Numbered from the stretch's first letter, positions 15,988 through 31,952 are shown. The stretch is DNA of 64,000 nucleotides from Zhengitettix transpicula (GCA_037074705.1 JAYJMR010000018.1:321696-385695), one strand, 5' to 3'. The notes: generated from the sequence alone by a model not told the origin. Translations and numbers: made by a program.

Positions 15988-16170
15988 ACGACTGCCCGTT
16001 GTAATCTACGAACGTCTTCCTCGCCGCCGCACGCACGCAGCATAGCTGTTGCAAGCGAACATTAGTAAAAACTTACAAATTAATATTCCGCGGATCGAAT
16101 TATTTTATAATTTTAATTTCTTCTCTACTAAAGTTTCTTTACATGTATATATATATACACTCTTCTGTGA

Positions 16171-16212
<42 letters not shown>

Positions 16213-16395
16213 ACGACTGCCCGTTGTAATCTACGAACGTCTTCCTCGCCGCCGCACGCACGCAGCATAGCTGTTGCAAGCGAACATTAGTAAAAACTTA
16301 CAAATTAATATTCCGCGGATCGAATTATTTTATAATTTTAATTTCTTCTCTACTAAAGTTTCTTTACATGTATATATATATACACTCTTCTGTGA

Positions 16396-16437
<42 letters not shown>

Positions 16438-16620
16438 ACGACTGCCCGTTGTAATCTACGAACGTCTTCCTCGCCGCCGCACGCACGCAGCATAGCTGTT
16501 GCAAGCGAACATTAGTAAAAACTTACAAATTAATATTCCGCGGATCGAATTATTTTATAATTTTAATTTCTTCTCTACTAAAGTTTCTTTACATGTATAT
16601 ATATATACACTCTTCTGTGA

Positions 16621-16662
<42 letters not shown>

Positions 16663-16669
16663 ACGACTG

Positions 16670-16679
16670 CCCGTCCCGT
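16670..16679 (+). repeat. Variant monomer: 5-bp duplication CCCGT
   Basis: CTGCCCGTCCCGTTG replaces CTGCCCGTTG, a tandem copy of CCCGT. Confidence 0.85.
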
Positions 16680-16850
16680 TGTAATCTACGAACGTCTTCC
16701 TCGCCGCCGCACGCACGCAGCATAGCTGTTGCAAGCGAACATTAGTAAAAACTTACAAATTAATATTCCGCGGATCGAATTATTTTATAATTTTAATTTC
16801 TTCTCTACTAAAGTTTCTTTACATGTATATATATATACACTCTTCTGTGA

Positions 16851-16891
<41 letters not shown>

Positions 16892-17074
16892 ACGACTGCC
16901 CGTTGTAATCTACGAACGTCTTCCTCGCCGCCGCACGCACGCAGCATAGCTGTTGCAAGCGAACATTAGTAAAAACTTACAAATTAATATTCCGCGGATC
17001 GAATTATTTTATAATTTTAATTTCTTCTCTACTAAAGTTTCTTTACATGTATATATATATACACTCTTCTGTGA

Positions 17075-17115
<41 letters not shown>

Positions 17116-17298
17116 ACGACTGCCCGTTGTAATCTACGAACGTCTTCCTCGCCGCCGCACGCACGCAGCATAGCTGTTGCAAGCGAACATTAGTAAAAAC
17201 TTACAAATTAATATTCCGCGGATCGAATTATTTTATAATTTTAATTTCTTCTCTACTAAAGTTTCTTTACATGTATATATATATACACTCTTCTGTGA

Positions 17299-17340
<42 letters not shown>

Positions 17341-17523
17341 ACGACTGCCCGTTGTAATCTACGAACGTCTTCCTCGCCGCCGCACGCACGCAGCATAGCT
17401 GTTGCAAGCGAACATTAGTAAAAACTTACAAATTAATATTCCGCGGATCGAATTATTTTATAATTTTAATTTCTTCTCTACTAAAGTTTCTTTACATGTA
17501 TATATATATACACTCTTCTGTGA

Positions 17524-17565
<42 letters not shown>

Positions 17566-17748
17566 ACGACTGCCCGTTGTAATCTACGAACGTCTTCCTC
17601 GCCGCCGCACGCACGCAGCATAGCTGTTGCAAGCGAACATTAGTAAAAACTTACAAATTAATATTCCGCGGATCGAATTATTTTATAATTTTAATTTCTT
17701 CTCTACTAAAGTTTCTTTACATGTATATATATATACACTCTTCTGTGA

Positions 17749-17789
<41 letters not shown>

Positions 17790-17972
17790 ACGACTGCCCG
17801 TTGTAATCTACGAACGTCTTCCTCGCCGCCGCACGCACGCAGCATAGCTGTTGCAAGCGAACATTAGTAAAAACTTACAAATTAATATTCCGCGGATCGA
17901 ATTATTTTATAATTTTAATTTCTTCTCTACTAAAGTTTCTTTACATGTATATATATATACACTCTTCTGTGA

Positions 17973-18013
<41 letters not shown>

Positions 18014-18196
18014 ACGACTGCCCGTTGTAATCTACGAACGTCTTCCTCGCCGCCGCACGCACGCAGCATAGCTGTTGCAAGCGAACATTAGTAAAAACTT
18101 ACAAATTAATATTCCGCGGATCGAATTATTTTATAATTTTAATTTCTTCTCTACTAAAGTTTCTTTACATGTATATATATATACACTCTTCTGTGA

Positions 18197-18238
<42 letters not shown>

Positions 18239-18421
18239 ACGACTGCCCGTTGTAATCTACGAACGTCTTCCTCGCCGCCGCACGCACGCAGCATAGCTGT
18301 TGCAAGCGAACATTAGTAAAAACTTACAAATTAATATTCCGCGGATCGAATTATTTTATAATTTTAATTTCTTCTCTACTAAAGTTTCTTTACATGTATA
18401 TATATATACACTCTTCTGTGA

Positions 18422-18462
<41 letters not shown>

Positions 18463-18645
18463 ACGACTGCCCGTTGTAATCTACGAACGTCTTCCTCGCC
18501 GCCGCACGCACGCAGCATAGCTGTTGCAAGCGAACATTAGTAAAAACTTACAAATTAATATTCCGCGGATCGAATTATTTTATAATTTTAATTTCTTCTC
18601 TACTAAAGTTTCTTTACATGTATATATATATACACTCTTCTGTGA

Positions 18646-18687
<42 letters not shown>

Positions 18688-18870
18688 ACGACTGCCCGTT
18701 GTAATCTACGAACGTCTTCCTCGCCGCCGCACGCACGCAGCATAGCTGTTGCAAGCGAACATTAGTAAAAACTTACAAATTAATATTCCGCGGATCGAAT
18801 TATTTTATAATTTTAATTTCTTCTCTACTAAAGTTTCTTTACATGTATATATATATACACTCTTCTGTGA

Positions 18871-18912
<42 letters not shown>

Positions 18913-19095
18913 ACGACTGCCCGTTGTAATCTACGAACGTCTTCCTCGCCGCCGCACGCACGCAGCATAGCTGTTGCAAGCGAACATTAGTAAAAACTTA
19001 CAAATTAATATTCCGCGGATCGAATTATTTTATAATTTTAATTTCTTCTCTACTAAAGTTTCTTTACATGTATATATATATACACTCTTCTGTGA

Positions 19096-19136
<41 letters not shown>

Positions 19137-19319
19137 ACGACTGCCCGTTGTAATCTACGAACGTCTTCCTCGCCGCCGCACGCACGCAGCATAGCTGTTG
19201 CAAGCGAACATTAGTAAAAACTTACAAATTAATATTCCGCGGATCGAATTATTTTATAATTTTAATTTCTTCTCTACTAAAGTTTCTTTACATGTATATA
19301 TATATACACTCTTCTGTGA

Positions 19320-19360
<41 letters not shown>

Positions 19361-19543
19361 ACGACTGCCCGTTGTAATCTACGAACGTCTTCCTCGCCGC
19401 CGCACGCACGCAGCATAGCTGTTGCAAGCGAACATTAGTAAAAACTTACAAATTAATATTCCGCGGATCGAATTATTTTATAATTTTAATTTCTTCTCTA
19501 CTAAAGTTTCTTTACATGTATATATATATACACTCTTCTGTGA

Positions 19544-19584
<41 letters not shown>

Positions 19585-19767
19585 ACGACTGCCCGTTGTA
19601 ATCTACGAACGTCTTCCTCGCCGCCGCACGCACGCAGCATAGCTGTTGCAAGCGAACATTAGTAAAAACTTACAAATTAATATTCCGCGGATCGAATTAT
19701 TTTATAATTTTAATTTCTTCTCTACTAAAGTTTCTTTACATGTATATATATATACACTCTTCTGTGA

Positions 19768-19809
<42 letters not shown>

Positions 19810-19992
19810 ACGACTGCCCGTTGTAATCTACGAACGTCTTCCTCGCCGCCGCACGCACGCAGCATAGCTGTTGCAAGCGAACATTAGTAAAAACTTACAA
19901 ATTAATATTCCGCGGATCGAATTATTTTATAATTTTAATTTCTTCTCTACTAAAGTTTCTTTACATGTATATATATATACACTCTTCTGTGA

Positions 19993-20033
<41 letters not shown>

Positions 20034-20216
20034 ACGACTGCCCGTTGTAATCTACGAACGTCTTCCTCGCCGCCGCACGCACGCAGCATAGCTGTTGCAA
20101 GCGAACATTAGTAAAAACTTACAAATTAATATTCCGCGGATCGAATTATTTTATAATTTTAATTTCTTCTCTACTAAAGTTTCTTTACATGTATATATAT
20201 ATACACTCTTCTGTGA

Positions 20217-20258
<42 letters not shown>

Positions 20259-20441
20259 ACGACTGCCCGTTGTAATCTACGAACGTCTTCCTCGCCGCCG
20301 CACGCACGCAGCATAGCTGTTGCAAGCGAACATTAGTAAAAACTTACAAATTAATATTCCGCGGATCGAATTATTTTATAATTTTAATTTCTTCTCTACT
20401 AAAGTTTCTTTACATGTATATATATATACACTCTTCTGTGA

Positions 20442-20482
<41 letters not shown>

Positions 20483-20668
20483 ACGACTGCCCGTTGTAAT
20501 CTACGAACGTCTTCCTCGCCGCCGCACGCACGCAGCATAGCTGTTGCAAGCGAACATTAGTAAAAACTTACAAATAATTAATATTCCGCGGATCGAATTA
20601 TTTTATAATTTTAATTTCTTCTCTACTAAAGTTTCTTTACATGTATATATATATACACTCTTCTGTGA

Positions 20669-20708
<40 letters not shown>

Positions 20709-20891
20709 ACGACTGCCCGTTGTAATCTACGAACGTCTTCCTCGCCGCCGCACGCACGCAGCATAGCTGTTGCAAGCGAACATTAGTAAAAACTTACAAA
20801 TTAATATTCCGCGGATCGAATTATTTTATAATTTTAATTTCTTCTCTACTAAAGTTTCTTTACATGTATATATATATACACTCTTCTGTGA

Positions 20892-20932
<41 letters not shown>

Positions 20933-21115
20933 ACGACTGCCCGTTGTAATCTACGAACGTCTTCCTCGCCGCCGCACGCACGCAGCATAGCTGTTGCAAG
21001 CGAACATTAGTAAAAACTTACAAATTAATATTCCGCGGATCGAATTATTTTATAATTTTAATTTCTTCTCTACTAAAGTTTCTTTACATGTATATATATA
21101 TACACTCTTCTGTGA

Positions 21116-21156
<41 letters not shown>

Positions 21157-21339
21157 ACGACTGCCCGTTGTAATCTACGAACGTCTTCCTCGCCGCCGCA
21201 CGCACGCAGCATAGCTGTTGCAAGCGAACATTAGTAAAAACTTACAAATTAATATTCCGCGGATCGAATTATTTTATAATTTTAATTTCTTCTCTACTAA
21301 AGTTTCTTTACATGTATATATATATACACTCTTCTGTGA

Positions 21340-21380
<41 letters not shown>

Positions 21381-21563
21381 ACGACTGCCCGTTGTAATCT
21401 ACGAACGTCTTCCTCGCCGCCGCACGCACGCAGCATAGCTGTTGCAAGCGAACATTAGTAAAAACTTACAAATTAATATTCCGCGGATCGAATTATTTTA
21501 TAATTTTAATTTCTTCTCTACTAAAGTTTCTTTACATGTATATATATATACACTCTTCTGTGA

Positions 21564-21605
<42 letters not shown>

Positions 21606-21788
21606 ACGACTGCCCGTTGTAATCTACGAACGTCTTCCTCGCCGCCGCACGCACGCAGCATAGCTGTTGCAAGCGAACATTAGTAAAAACTTACAAATTA
21701 ATATTCCGCGGATCGAATTATTTTATAATTTTAATTTCTTCTCTACTAAAGTTTCTTTACATGTATATATATATACACTCTTCTGTGA

Positions 21789-21829
<41 letters not shown>

Positions 21830-22008
21830 ACGACTGCCCGTTGTAATCTACGAACGTCTTCCTCGCCGCCGCACGCACGCAGCATAGCTGTTGCAAGCGA
21901 ACATTAGTAAAAACTTACAAATTAATATTCCGCGGATCGAATTATTTTATAATTTTAATTTCTTCTCTACTAAAGTTTCTTTACATGTATATATATATAC
22001 ACTCTTCT

Positions 22009-22020
22009 GTGAGTTAGTGA

Positions 22021-22024
<4 letters not shown>
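22009..22024 (+). repeat. Variant monomer: 8-bp duplication GTGAGTTA
   Basis: GTGAGTTA occurs twice in tandem immediately before the A tract. Confidence 0.9.
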
Positions 22025-22064
<40 letters not shown>

Positions 22065-22247
22065 ACGACTGCCCGTTGTAATCTACGAACGTCTTCCTCG
22101 CCGCCGCACGCACGCAGCATAGCTGTTGCAAGCGAACATTAGTAAAAACTTACAAATTAATATTCCGCGGATCGAATTATTTTATAATTTTAATTTCTTC
22201 TCTACTAAAGTTTCTTTACATGTATATATATATACACTCTTCTGTGA

Positions 22248-22293
<46 letters not shown>

Positions 22294-22476
22294 ACGACTG
22301 CCCGTTGTAATCTACGAACGTCTTCCTCGCCGCCGCACGCACGCAGCATAGCTGTTGCAAGCGAACATTAGTAAAAACTTACAAATTAATATTCCGCGGA
22401 TCGAATTATTTTATAATTTTAATTTCTTCTCTACTAAAGTTTCTTTACATGTATATATATATACACTCTTCTGTGA

Positions 22477-22523
<47 letters not shown>

Positions 22524-22706
22524 ACGACTGCCCGTTGTAATCTACGAACGTCTTCCTAGCCGCCGCACGCACGCAGCATAGCTGTTGCAAGCGAACATTA
22601 GTAAAAACTTACAAATTAATATTCCGCGGATCGAATTATTTTATAATTTTAATTTCTTCTCTACTAAAGTTTCTTTACATGTATATATATATACACTCTT
22701 CTGTGA

Positions 22707-22750
<44 letters not shown>

Positions 22751-22936
22751 ACGACTGCCCGTTGTAATCTACGAACGTCTTCCTCGCCGCCGCACGCACG
22801 CAGCATAGCTGTTGCAAGCGAACATTAGTAAAAACTTACAAATTAATATTCCGCGGATCGAATTATTTTATAATTTTAATTTCTTCTCTACTAAAGTTTC
22901 TTTACATGTATATATATATACACTCTTCTGTGAGTT

Positions 22937-22946
22937 AAAAAAAAAA
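22937..22946 (+). repeat. Variant monomer: A tract contracted to 10
   Basis: This is the shortest A tract seen in the window: 10 A's instead of about 38. The flanking unique sequence is intact. Confidence 0.95.
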
Positions 22947-23130
22947 CACGACTGCCCGTTGTAATCTACGAACGTCTTCCTCGCCGCCGCACGCACGCAG
23001 CATAGCTGTTGCAAGCGAACATTAGTAAAAACTTACAAATTAATATTCCGCGGATCGAATTATTTTATAATTTTAATTTCTTCTCTACTAAAGTTTCTTT
23101 ACATGTATATATATATACACTCTTCTGTGA

Positions 23131-23171
<41 letters not shown>

Positions 23172-23353
23172 ACGACTGCCCGTTGTAATCTACGAGAACG
23201 TCTTCCTCGCCGCCGCACGCACGCAGAGCTGTTGCAAGCGAACATTAGTAAAAACTTACAAATTAATATTCCGCGGATCGAATTATTTTATAATTTTAAT
23301 TTCTTCTCTACTAAAGTTTCTTTACATGTATATATATATACACTCTTCTGTGA

Positions 23354-23395
<42 letters not shown>

Positions 23396-23578
23396 ACGAC
23401 TGCCCGTTGTAATCTACGAACGTCTTCCTCGCCGCCGCACGCACGCAGCATAGCTGTTGCAAGCGAACATTAGTAAAAACTTACAAATTAATATTCCGCG
23501 GATCGAATTATTTTATAATTTTAATTTCTTCTCTACTAAAGTTTCTTTACATGTATATATATATACACTCTTCTGTGA

Positions 23579-23620
<42 letters not shown>

Positions 23621-23803
23621 ACGACTGCCCGTTGTAATCTACGAACGTCTTCCTCGCCGCCGCACGCACGCAGCATAGCTGTTGCAAGCGAACATTAGTA
23701 AAAACTTACAAATTAATATTCCGCGGATCGAATTATTTTATAATTTTAATTTCTTCTCTACTAAAGTTTCTTTACATGTATATATATATACACTCTTCTG
23801 TGA

Positions 23804-23843
<40 letters not shown>

Positions 23844-24026
23844 ACGACTGCCCGTTGTAATCTACGAACGTCTTCCTCGCCGCCGCACGCACGCAGCATA
23901 GCTGTTGCAAGCGAACATTAGTAAAAACTTACAAATTAATATTCCGCGGATCGAATTATTTTATAATTTTAATTTCTTCTCTACTAAAGTTTCTTTACAT
24001 GTATATATATATACACTCTTCTGTGA

Positions 24027-24068
<42 letters not shown>

Positions 24069-24251
24069 ACGACTGCCCGTTGTAATCTACGAACGTCTTC
24101 CTCGCCGCCGCACGCACGCAGCATAGCTGTTGCAAGCGAACATTAGTAAAAACTTACAAATTAATATTCCGCGGATCGAATTATTTTATAATTTTAATTT
24201 CTTCTCTACTAAAGTTTCTTTACATGTATATATATATACACTCTTCTGTGA

Positions 24252-24292
<41 letters not shown>

Positions 24293-24475
24293 ACGACTGC
24301 CCGTTGTAATCTACGAACGTCTTCCTCGCCGCCGCACGCACGCAGCATAGCTGTTGCAAGCGAACATTAGTAAAAACTTACAAATTAATATTCCGCGGAT
24401 CGAATTATTTTATAATTTTAATTTCTTCTCTACTAAAGTTTCTTTACATGTATATATATATACACTCTTCTGTGA

Positions 24476-24516
<41 letters not shown>

Positions 24517-24699
24517 ACGACTGCCCGTTGTAATCTACGAACGTCTTCCTCGCCGCCGCACGCACGCAGCATAGCTGTTGCAAGCGAACATTAGTAAAAA
24601 CTTACAAATTAATATTCCGCGGATCGAATTATTTTATAATTTTAATTTCTTCTCTACTAAAGTTTCTTTACATGTATATATATATACACTCTTCTGTGA

Positions 24700-24740
<41 letters not shown>

Positions 24741-24923
24741 ACGACTGCCCGTTGTAATCTACGAACGTCTTCCTCGCCGCCGCACGCACGCAGCATAGCT
24801 GTTGCAAGCGAACATTAGTAAAAACTTACAAATTAATATTCCGCGGATCGAATTATTTTATAATTTTAATTTCTTCTCTACTAAAGTTTCTTTACATGTA
24901 TATATATATACACTCTTCTGTGA

Positions 24924-24965
<42 letters not shown>

Positions 24966-25148
24966 ACGACTGCCCGTTGTAATCTACGAACGTCTTCCTC
25001 GCCGCCGCACGCACGCAGCATAGCTGTTGCAAGCGAACATTAGTAAAAACTTACAAATTAATATTCCGCGGATCGAATTATTTTATAATTTTAATTTCTT
25101 CTCTACTAAAGTTTCTTTACATGTATATATATATACACTCTTCTGTGA

Positions 25149-25192
<44 letters not shown>

Positions 25193-25375
25193 ACGACTGC
25201 CCGTTGTAATCTACGAACGTCTTCCTCGCCGCCGCACGCACGCAGCATAGCTGTTGCAAGCGAACATTAGTAAAAACTTACAAATTAATATTCCGCGGAT
25301 CGAATTATTTTATAATTTTAATTTCTTCTCTACTAAAGTTTCTTTACATGTATATATATATACACTCTTCTGTGA

Positions 25376-25416
<41 letters not shown>

Positions 25417-25599
25417 ACGACTGCCCGTTGTAATCTACGAACGTCTTCCTCGCCGCCGCACGCACGCAGCATAGCTGTTGCAAGCGAACATTAGTAAAAA
25501 CTTACAAATTAATATTCCGCGGATCGAATTATTTTATAATTTTAATTTCTTCTCTACTAAAGTTTCTTTACATGTATATATATATACACTCTTCTGTGA

Positions 25600-25641
<42 letters not shown>

Positions 25642-25824
25642 ACGACTGCCCGTTGTAATCTACGAACGTCTTCCTCGCCGCCGCACGCACGCAGCATAGC
25701 TGTTGCAAGCGAACATTAGTAAAAACTTACAAATTAATATTCCGCGGATCGAATTATTTTATAATTTTAATTTCTTCTCTACTAAAGTTTCTTTACATGT
25801 ATATATATATACACTCTTCTGTGA

Positions 25825-25866
<42 letters not shown>

Positions 25867-25990
25867 ACGACTGCCCGTTGTAATCTACGAACGTCTTCCT
25901 AGCCGCCGCACGCACGCAGCATAGCTGTTGCAAGCGAACATTAGTAAAAACTTACAAATTAATATTCCGCGGATCGAATTATTTTATAAT

Positions 25991-26050
25991 TTTAATTTCT
26001 TCTCTACTAAAGTTTCTTTTTTTAATTTCTTCTCTACTAAAGTTTCTTTA
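25991..26050 (+). repeat. Variant monomer: 30-bp tandem duplication
   Basis: TTTAATTTCTTCTCTACTAA and the next 10 bases (AGTTTCTTTT / AGTTTCTTTA) occur twice, at 25991-26020 and 26021-26050. The two copies differ at the last base. Confidence 0.9.
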
Positions 26051-26079
26051 CATGTATATATATATACACTCTTCTGTGA

Positions 26080-26120
<41 letters not shown>

Positions 26121-26303
26121 ACGACTGCCCGTTGTAATCTACGAACGTCTTCCTCGCCGCCGCACGCACGCAGCATAGCTGTTGCAAGCGAACATTAGTA
26201 AAAACTTACAAATTAATATTCCGCGGATCGAATTATTTTATAATTTTAATTTCTTCTCTACTAAAGTTTCTTTACATGTATATATATATACACTCTTCTG
26301 TGA

Positions 26304-26345
<42 letters not shown>

Positions 26346-26528
26346 ACGACTGCCCGTTGTAATCTACGAACGTCTTCCTCGCCGCCGCACGCACGCAGCA
26401 TAGCTGTTGCAAGCGAACATTAGTAAAAACTTACAAATTAATATTCCGCGGATCGAATTATTTTATAATTTTAATTTCTTCTCTACTAAAGTTTCTTTAC
26501 ATGTATATATATATACACTCTTCTGTGA

Positions 26529-26569
<41 letters not shown>

Positions 26570-26752
26570 ACGACTGCCCGTTGTAATCTACGAACGTCTT
26601 CCTCGCCGCCGCACGCACGCAGCATAGCTGTTGCAAGCGAACATTAGTAAAAACTTACAAATTAATATTCCGCGGATCGAATTATTTTATAATTTTAATT
26701 TCTTCTCTACTAAAGTTTCTTTACATGTATATATATATACACTCTTCTGTGA

Positions 26753-26793
<41 letters not shown>

Positions 26794-26976
26794 ACGACTG
26801 CCCGTTGTAATCTACGAACGTCTTCCTCGCCGCCGCACGCACGCAGCATAGCTGTTGCAAGCGAACATTAGTAAAAACTTACAAATTAATATTCCGCGGA
26901 TCGAATTATTTTATAATTTTAATTTCTTCTCTACTAAAGTTTCTTTACATGTATATATATATACACTCTTCTGTGA

Positions 26977-27017
<41 letters not shown>

Positions 27018-27200
27018 ACGACTGCCCGTTGTAATCTACGAACGTCTTCCTCGCCGCCGCACGCACGCAGCATAGCTGTTGCAAGCGAACATTAGTAAAA
27101 ACTTACAAATTAATATTCCGCGGATCGAATTATTTTATAATTTTAATTTCTTCTCTACTAAAGTTTCTTTACATGTATATATATATACACTCTTCTGTGA

Positions 27201-27241
<41 letters not shown>

Positions 27242-27424
27242 ACGACTGCCCGTTGTAATCTACGAACGTCTTCCTCGCCGCCGCACGCACGCAGCATAGC
27301 TGTTGCAAGCGAACATTAGTAAAAACTTACAAATTAATATTCCGCGGATCGAATTATTTTATAATTTTAATTTCTTCTCTACTAAAGTTTCTTTACATGT
27401 ATATATATATACACTCTTCTGTGA

Positions 27425-27465
<41 letters not shown>

Positions 27466-27648
27466 ACGACTGCCCGTTGTAATCTACGAACGTCTTCCTC
27501 GCCGCCGCACGCACGCAGCATAGCTGTTGCAAGCGAACATTAGTAAAAACTTACAAATTAATATTCCGCGGATCGAATTATTTTATAATTTTAATTTCTT
27601 CTCTACTAAAGTTTCTTTACATGTATATATATATACACTCTTCTGTGA

Positions 27649-27689
<41 letters not shown>

Positions 27690-27872
27690 ACGACTGCCCG
27701 TTGTAATCTACGAACGTCTTCCTCGCCGCCGCACGCACGCAGCATAGCTGTTGCAAGCGAACATTAGTAAAAACTTACAAATTAATATTCCGCGGATCGA
27801 ATTATTTTATAATTTTAATTTCTTCTCTACTAAAGTTTCTTTACATGTATATATATATACACTCTTCTGTGA

Positions 27873-27913
<41 letters not shown>

Positions 27914-28096
27914 ACGACTGCCCGTTGTAATCTACGAACGTCTTCCTCGCCGCCGCACGCACGCAGCATAGCTGTTGCAAGCGAACATTAGTAAAAACTT
28001 ACAAATTAATATTCCGCGGATCGAATTATTTTATAATTTTAATTTCTTCTCTACTAAAGTTTCTTTACATGTATATATATATACACTCTTCTGTGA

Positions 28097-28137
<41 letters not shown>

Positions 28138-28292
28138 ACGACTGCCCGTTGTAATCTACGAACGTCTTCCTCGCCGCCGCACGCACGCAGCATAGCTGTT
28201 GCAAGCGAACATTAGTAAAAACTTACAAATTAATATTCCGCGGATCGAATTATTTTATAATTTTAATTTCTTCTCTACTAAAGTTTCTTTAC

Positions 28293-28348
28293 ATGTATAT
28301 ATATATACACTCTTCTGTGAATGTATATATATATACACTCTTCTGTGA
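28293..28348 (+). repeat. Variant monomer: 28-bp tandem duplication of the TA palindrome
   Basis: The segment starting ATGTATATATATATACACTC and ending CTGTGA is duplicated at 28293-28320 and 28321-28348, so this copy carries two TA palindromes. Confidence 0.9.
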
Positions 28349-28385
<37 letters not shown>

Positions 28386-28568
28386 ACGACTGCCCGTTGT
28401 AATCTACGAACGTCTTCCTCGCCGCCGCACGCACGCAGCATAGCTGTTGCAAGCGAACATTAGTAAAAACTTACAAATTAATATTCCGCGGATCGAATTA
28501 TTTTATAATTTTAATTTCTTCTCTACTAAAGTTTCTTTACATGTATATATATATACACTCTTCTGTGA

Positions 28569-28607
<39 letters not shown>

Positions 28608-28790
28608 ACGACTGCCCGTTGTAATCTACGAACGTCTTCCTCGCCGCCGCACGCACGCAGCATAGCTGTTGCAAGCGAACATTAGTAAAAACTTACAAAT
28701 TAATATTCCGCGGATCGAATTATTTTATAATTTTAATTTCTTCTCTACTAAAGTTTCTTTACATGTATATATATATACACTCTTCTGTGA

Positions 28791-28831
<41 letters not shown>

Positions 28832-29014
28832 ACGACTGCCCGTTGTAATCTACGAACGTCTTCCTCGCCGCCGCACGCACGCAGCATAGCTGTTGCAAGC
28901 GAACATTAGTAAAAACTTACAAATTAATATTCCGCGGATCGAATTATTTTATAATTTTAATTTCTTCTCTACTAAAGTTTCTTTACATGTATATATATAT
29001 ACACTCTTCTGTGA

Positions 29015-29054
<40 letters not shown>

Positions 29055-29237
29055 ACGACTGCCCGTTGTAATCTACGAACGTCTTCCTCGCCGCCGCACG
29101 CACGCAGCATAGCTGTTGCAAGCGAACATTAGTAAAAACTTACAAATTAATATTCCGCGGATCGAATTATTTTATAATTTTAATTTCTTCTCTACTAAAG
29201 TTTCTTTACATGTATATATATATACACTCTTCTGTGA

Positions 29238-29274
<37 letters not shown>

Positions 29275-29457
29275 ACGACTGCCCGTTGTAATCTACGAAC
29301 GTCTTCCTCGCCGCCGCACGCACGCAGCATAGCTGTTGCAAGCGAACATTAGTAAAAACTTACAAATTAATATTCCGCGGATCGAATTATTTTATAATTT
29401 TAATTTCTTCTCTACTAAAGTTTCTTTACATGTATATATATATACACTCTTCTGTGA

Positions 29458-29498
<41 letters not shown>

Positions 29499-29681
29499 AC
29501 GACTGCCCGTTGTAATCTACGAACGTCTTCCTCGCCGCCGCACGCACGCAGCATAGCTGTTGCAAGCGAACATTAGTAAAAACTTACAAATTAATATTCC
29601 GCGGATCGAATTATTTTATAATTTTAATTTCTTCTCTACTAAAGTTTCTTTACATGTATATATATATACACTCTTCTGTGA

Positions 29682-29722
<41 letters not shown>

Positions 29723-29905
29723 ACGACTGCCCGTTGTAATCTACGAACGTCTTCCTCGCCGCCGCACGCACGCAGCATAGCTGTTGCAAGCGAACATTAG
29801 TAAAAACTTACAAATTAATATTCCGCGGATCGAATTATTTTATAATTTTAATTTCTTCTCTACTAAAGTTTCTTTACATGTATATATATATACACTCTTC
29901 TGTGA

Positions 29906-29945
<40 letters not shown>

Positions 29946-29961
29946 ACGACTGCCCGTTGTA

Positions 29962-29985
29962 ATCTACGAACGCCGCACGCACGCA
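29962..29985 (+). repeat. Variant monomer: 12-bp deletion in the GC block
   Basis: CTACGAACGCCGCACGCACG replaces the usual sequence; the TCTTCCTCGCCG segment is lost. Confidence 0.85.
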
Positions 29986-30116
29986 GCATAGCTGTTGCAA
30001 GCGAACATTAGTAAAAACTTACAAATTAATATTCCGCGGATCGAATTATTTTATAATTTTAATTTCTTCTCTACTAAAGTTTCTTTACATGTATATATAT
30101 ATACACTCTTCTGTGA

Positions 30117-30157
<41 letters not shown>

Positions 30158-30340
30158 ACGACTGCCCGTTGTAATCTACGAACGTCTTCCTCGCCGCCGC
30201 ACGCACGCAGCATAGCTGTTGCAAGCGAACATTAGTAAAAACTTACAAATTAATATTCCGCGGATCGAATTATTTTATAATTTTAATTTCTTCTCTACTA
30301 AAGTTTCTTTACATGTATATATATATACACTCTTCTGTGA

Positions 30341-30382
<42 letters not shown>

Positions 30383-30565
30383 ACGACTGCCCGTTGTAAT
30401 CTACGAACGTCTTCCTCGCCGCCGCACGCACGCAGCATAGCTGTTGCAAGCGAACATTAGTAAAAACTTACAAATTAATATTCCGCGGATCGAATTATTT
30501 TATAATTTTAATTTCTTCTCTACTAAAGTTTCTTTACATGTATATATATATACACTCTTCTGTGA

Positions 30566-30606
<41 letters not shown>

Positions 30607-30789
30607 ACGACTGCCCGTTGTAATCTACGAACGTCTTCCTCGCCGCCGCACGCACGCAGCATAGCTGTTGCAAGCGAACATTAGTAAAAACTTACAAATT
30701 AATATTCCGCGGATCGAATTATTTTATAATTTTAATTTCTTCTCTACTAAAGTTTCTTTACATGTATATATATATACACTCTTCTGTGA

Positions 30790-30831
<42 letters not shown>

Positions 30832-31014
30832 ACGACTGCCCGTTGTAATCTACGAACGTCTTCCTCGCCGCCGCACGCACGCAGCATAGCTGTTGCAAGC
30901 GAACATTAGTAAAAACTTACAAATTAATATTCCGCGGATCGAATTATTTTATAATTTTAATTTCTTCTCTACTAAAGTTTCTTTACATGTATATATATAT
31001 ACACTCTTCTGTGA

Positions 31015-31056
<42 letters not shown>

Positions 31057-31239
31057 ACGACTGCCCGTTGTAATCTACGAACGTCTTCCTCGCCGCCGCA
31101 CGCACGCAGCATAGCTGTTGCAAGCGAACATTAGTAAAAACTTACAAATTAATATTCCGCGGATCGAATTATTTTATAATTTTAATTTCTTCTCTACTAA
31201 AGTTTCTTTACATGTATATATATATACACTCTTCTGTGA

Positions 31240-31280
<41 letters not shown>

Positions 31281-31463
31281 ACGACTGCCCGTTGTAATCT
31301 ACGAACGTCTTCCTCGCCGCCGCACGCACGCAGCATAGCTGTTGCAAGCGAACATTAGTAAAAACTTACAAATTAATATTCCGCGGATCGAATTATTTTA
31401 TAATTTTAATTTCTTCTCTACTAAAGTTTCTTTACATGTATATATATATACACTCTTCTGTGA

Positions 31464-31505
<42 letters not shown>

Positions 31506-31688
31506 ACGACTGCCCGTTGTAATCTACGAACGTCTTCCTCGCCGCCGCACGCACGCAGCATAGCTGTTGCAAGCGAACATTAGTAAAAACTTACAAATTA
31601 ATATTCCGCGGATCGAATTATTTTATAATTTTAATTTCTTCTCTACTAAAGTTTCTTTACATGTATATATATATACACTCTTCTGTGA

Positions 31689-31729
<41 letters not shown>

Positions 31730-31912
31730 ACGACTGCCCGTTGTAATCTACGAACGTCTTCCTCGCCGCCGCACGCACGCAGCATAGCTGTTGCAAGCGA
31801 ACATTAGTAAAAACTTACAAATTAATATTCCGCGGATCGAATTATTTTATAATTTTAATTTCTTCTCTACTAAAGTTTCTTTACATGTATATATATATAC
31901 ACTCTTCTGTGA

Positions 31913-31952
<40 letters not shown>

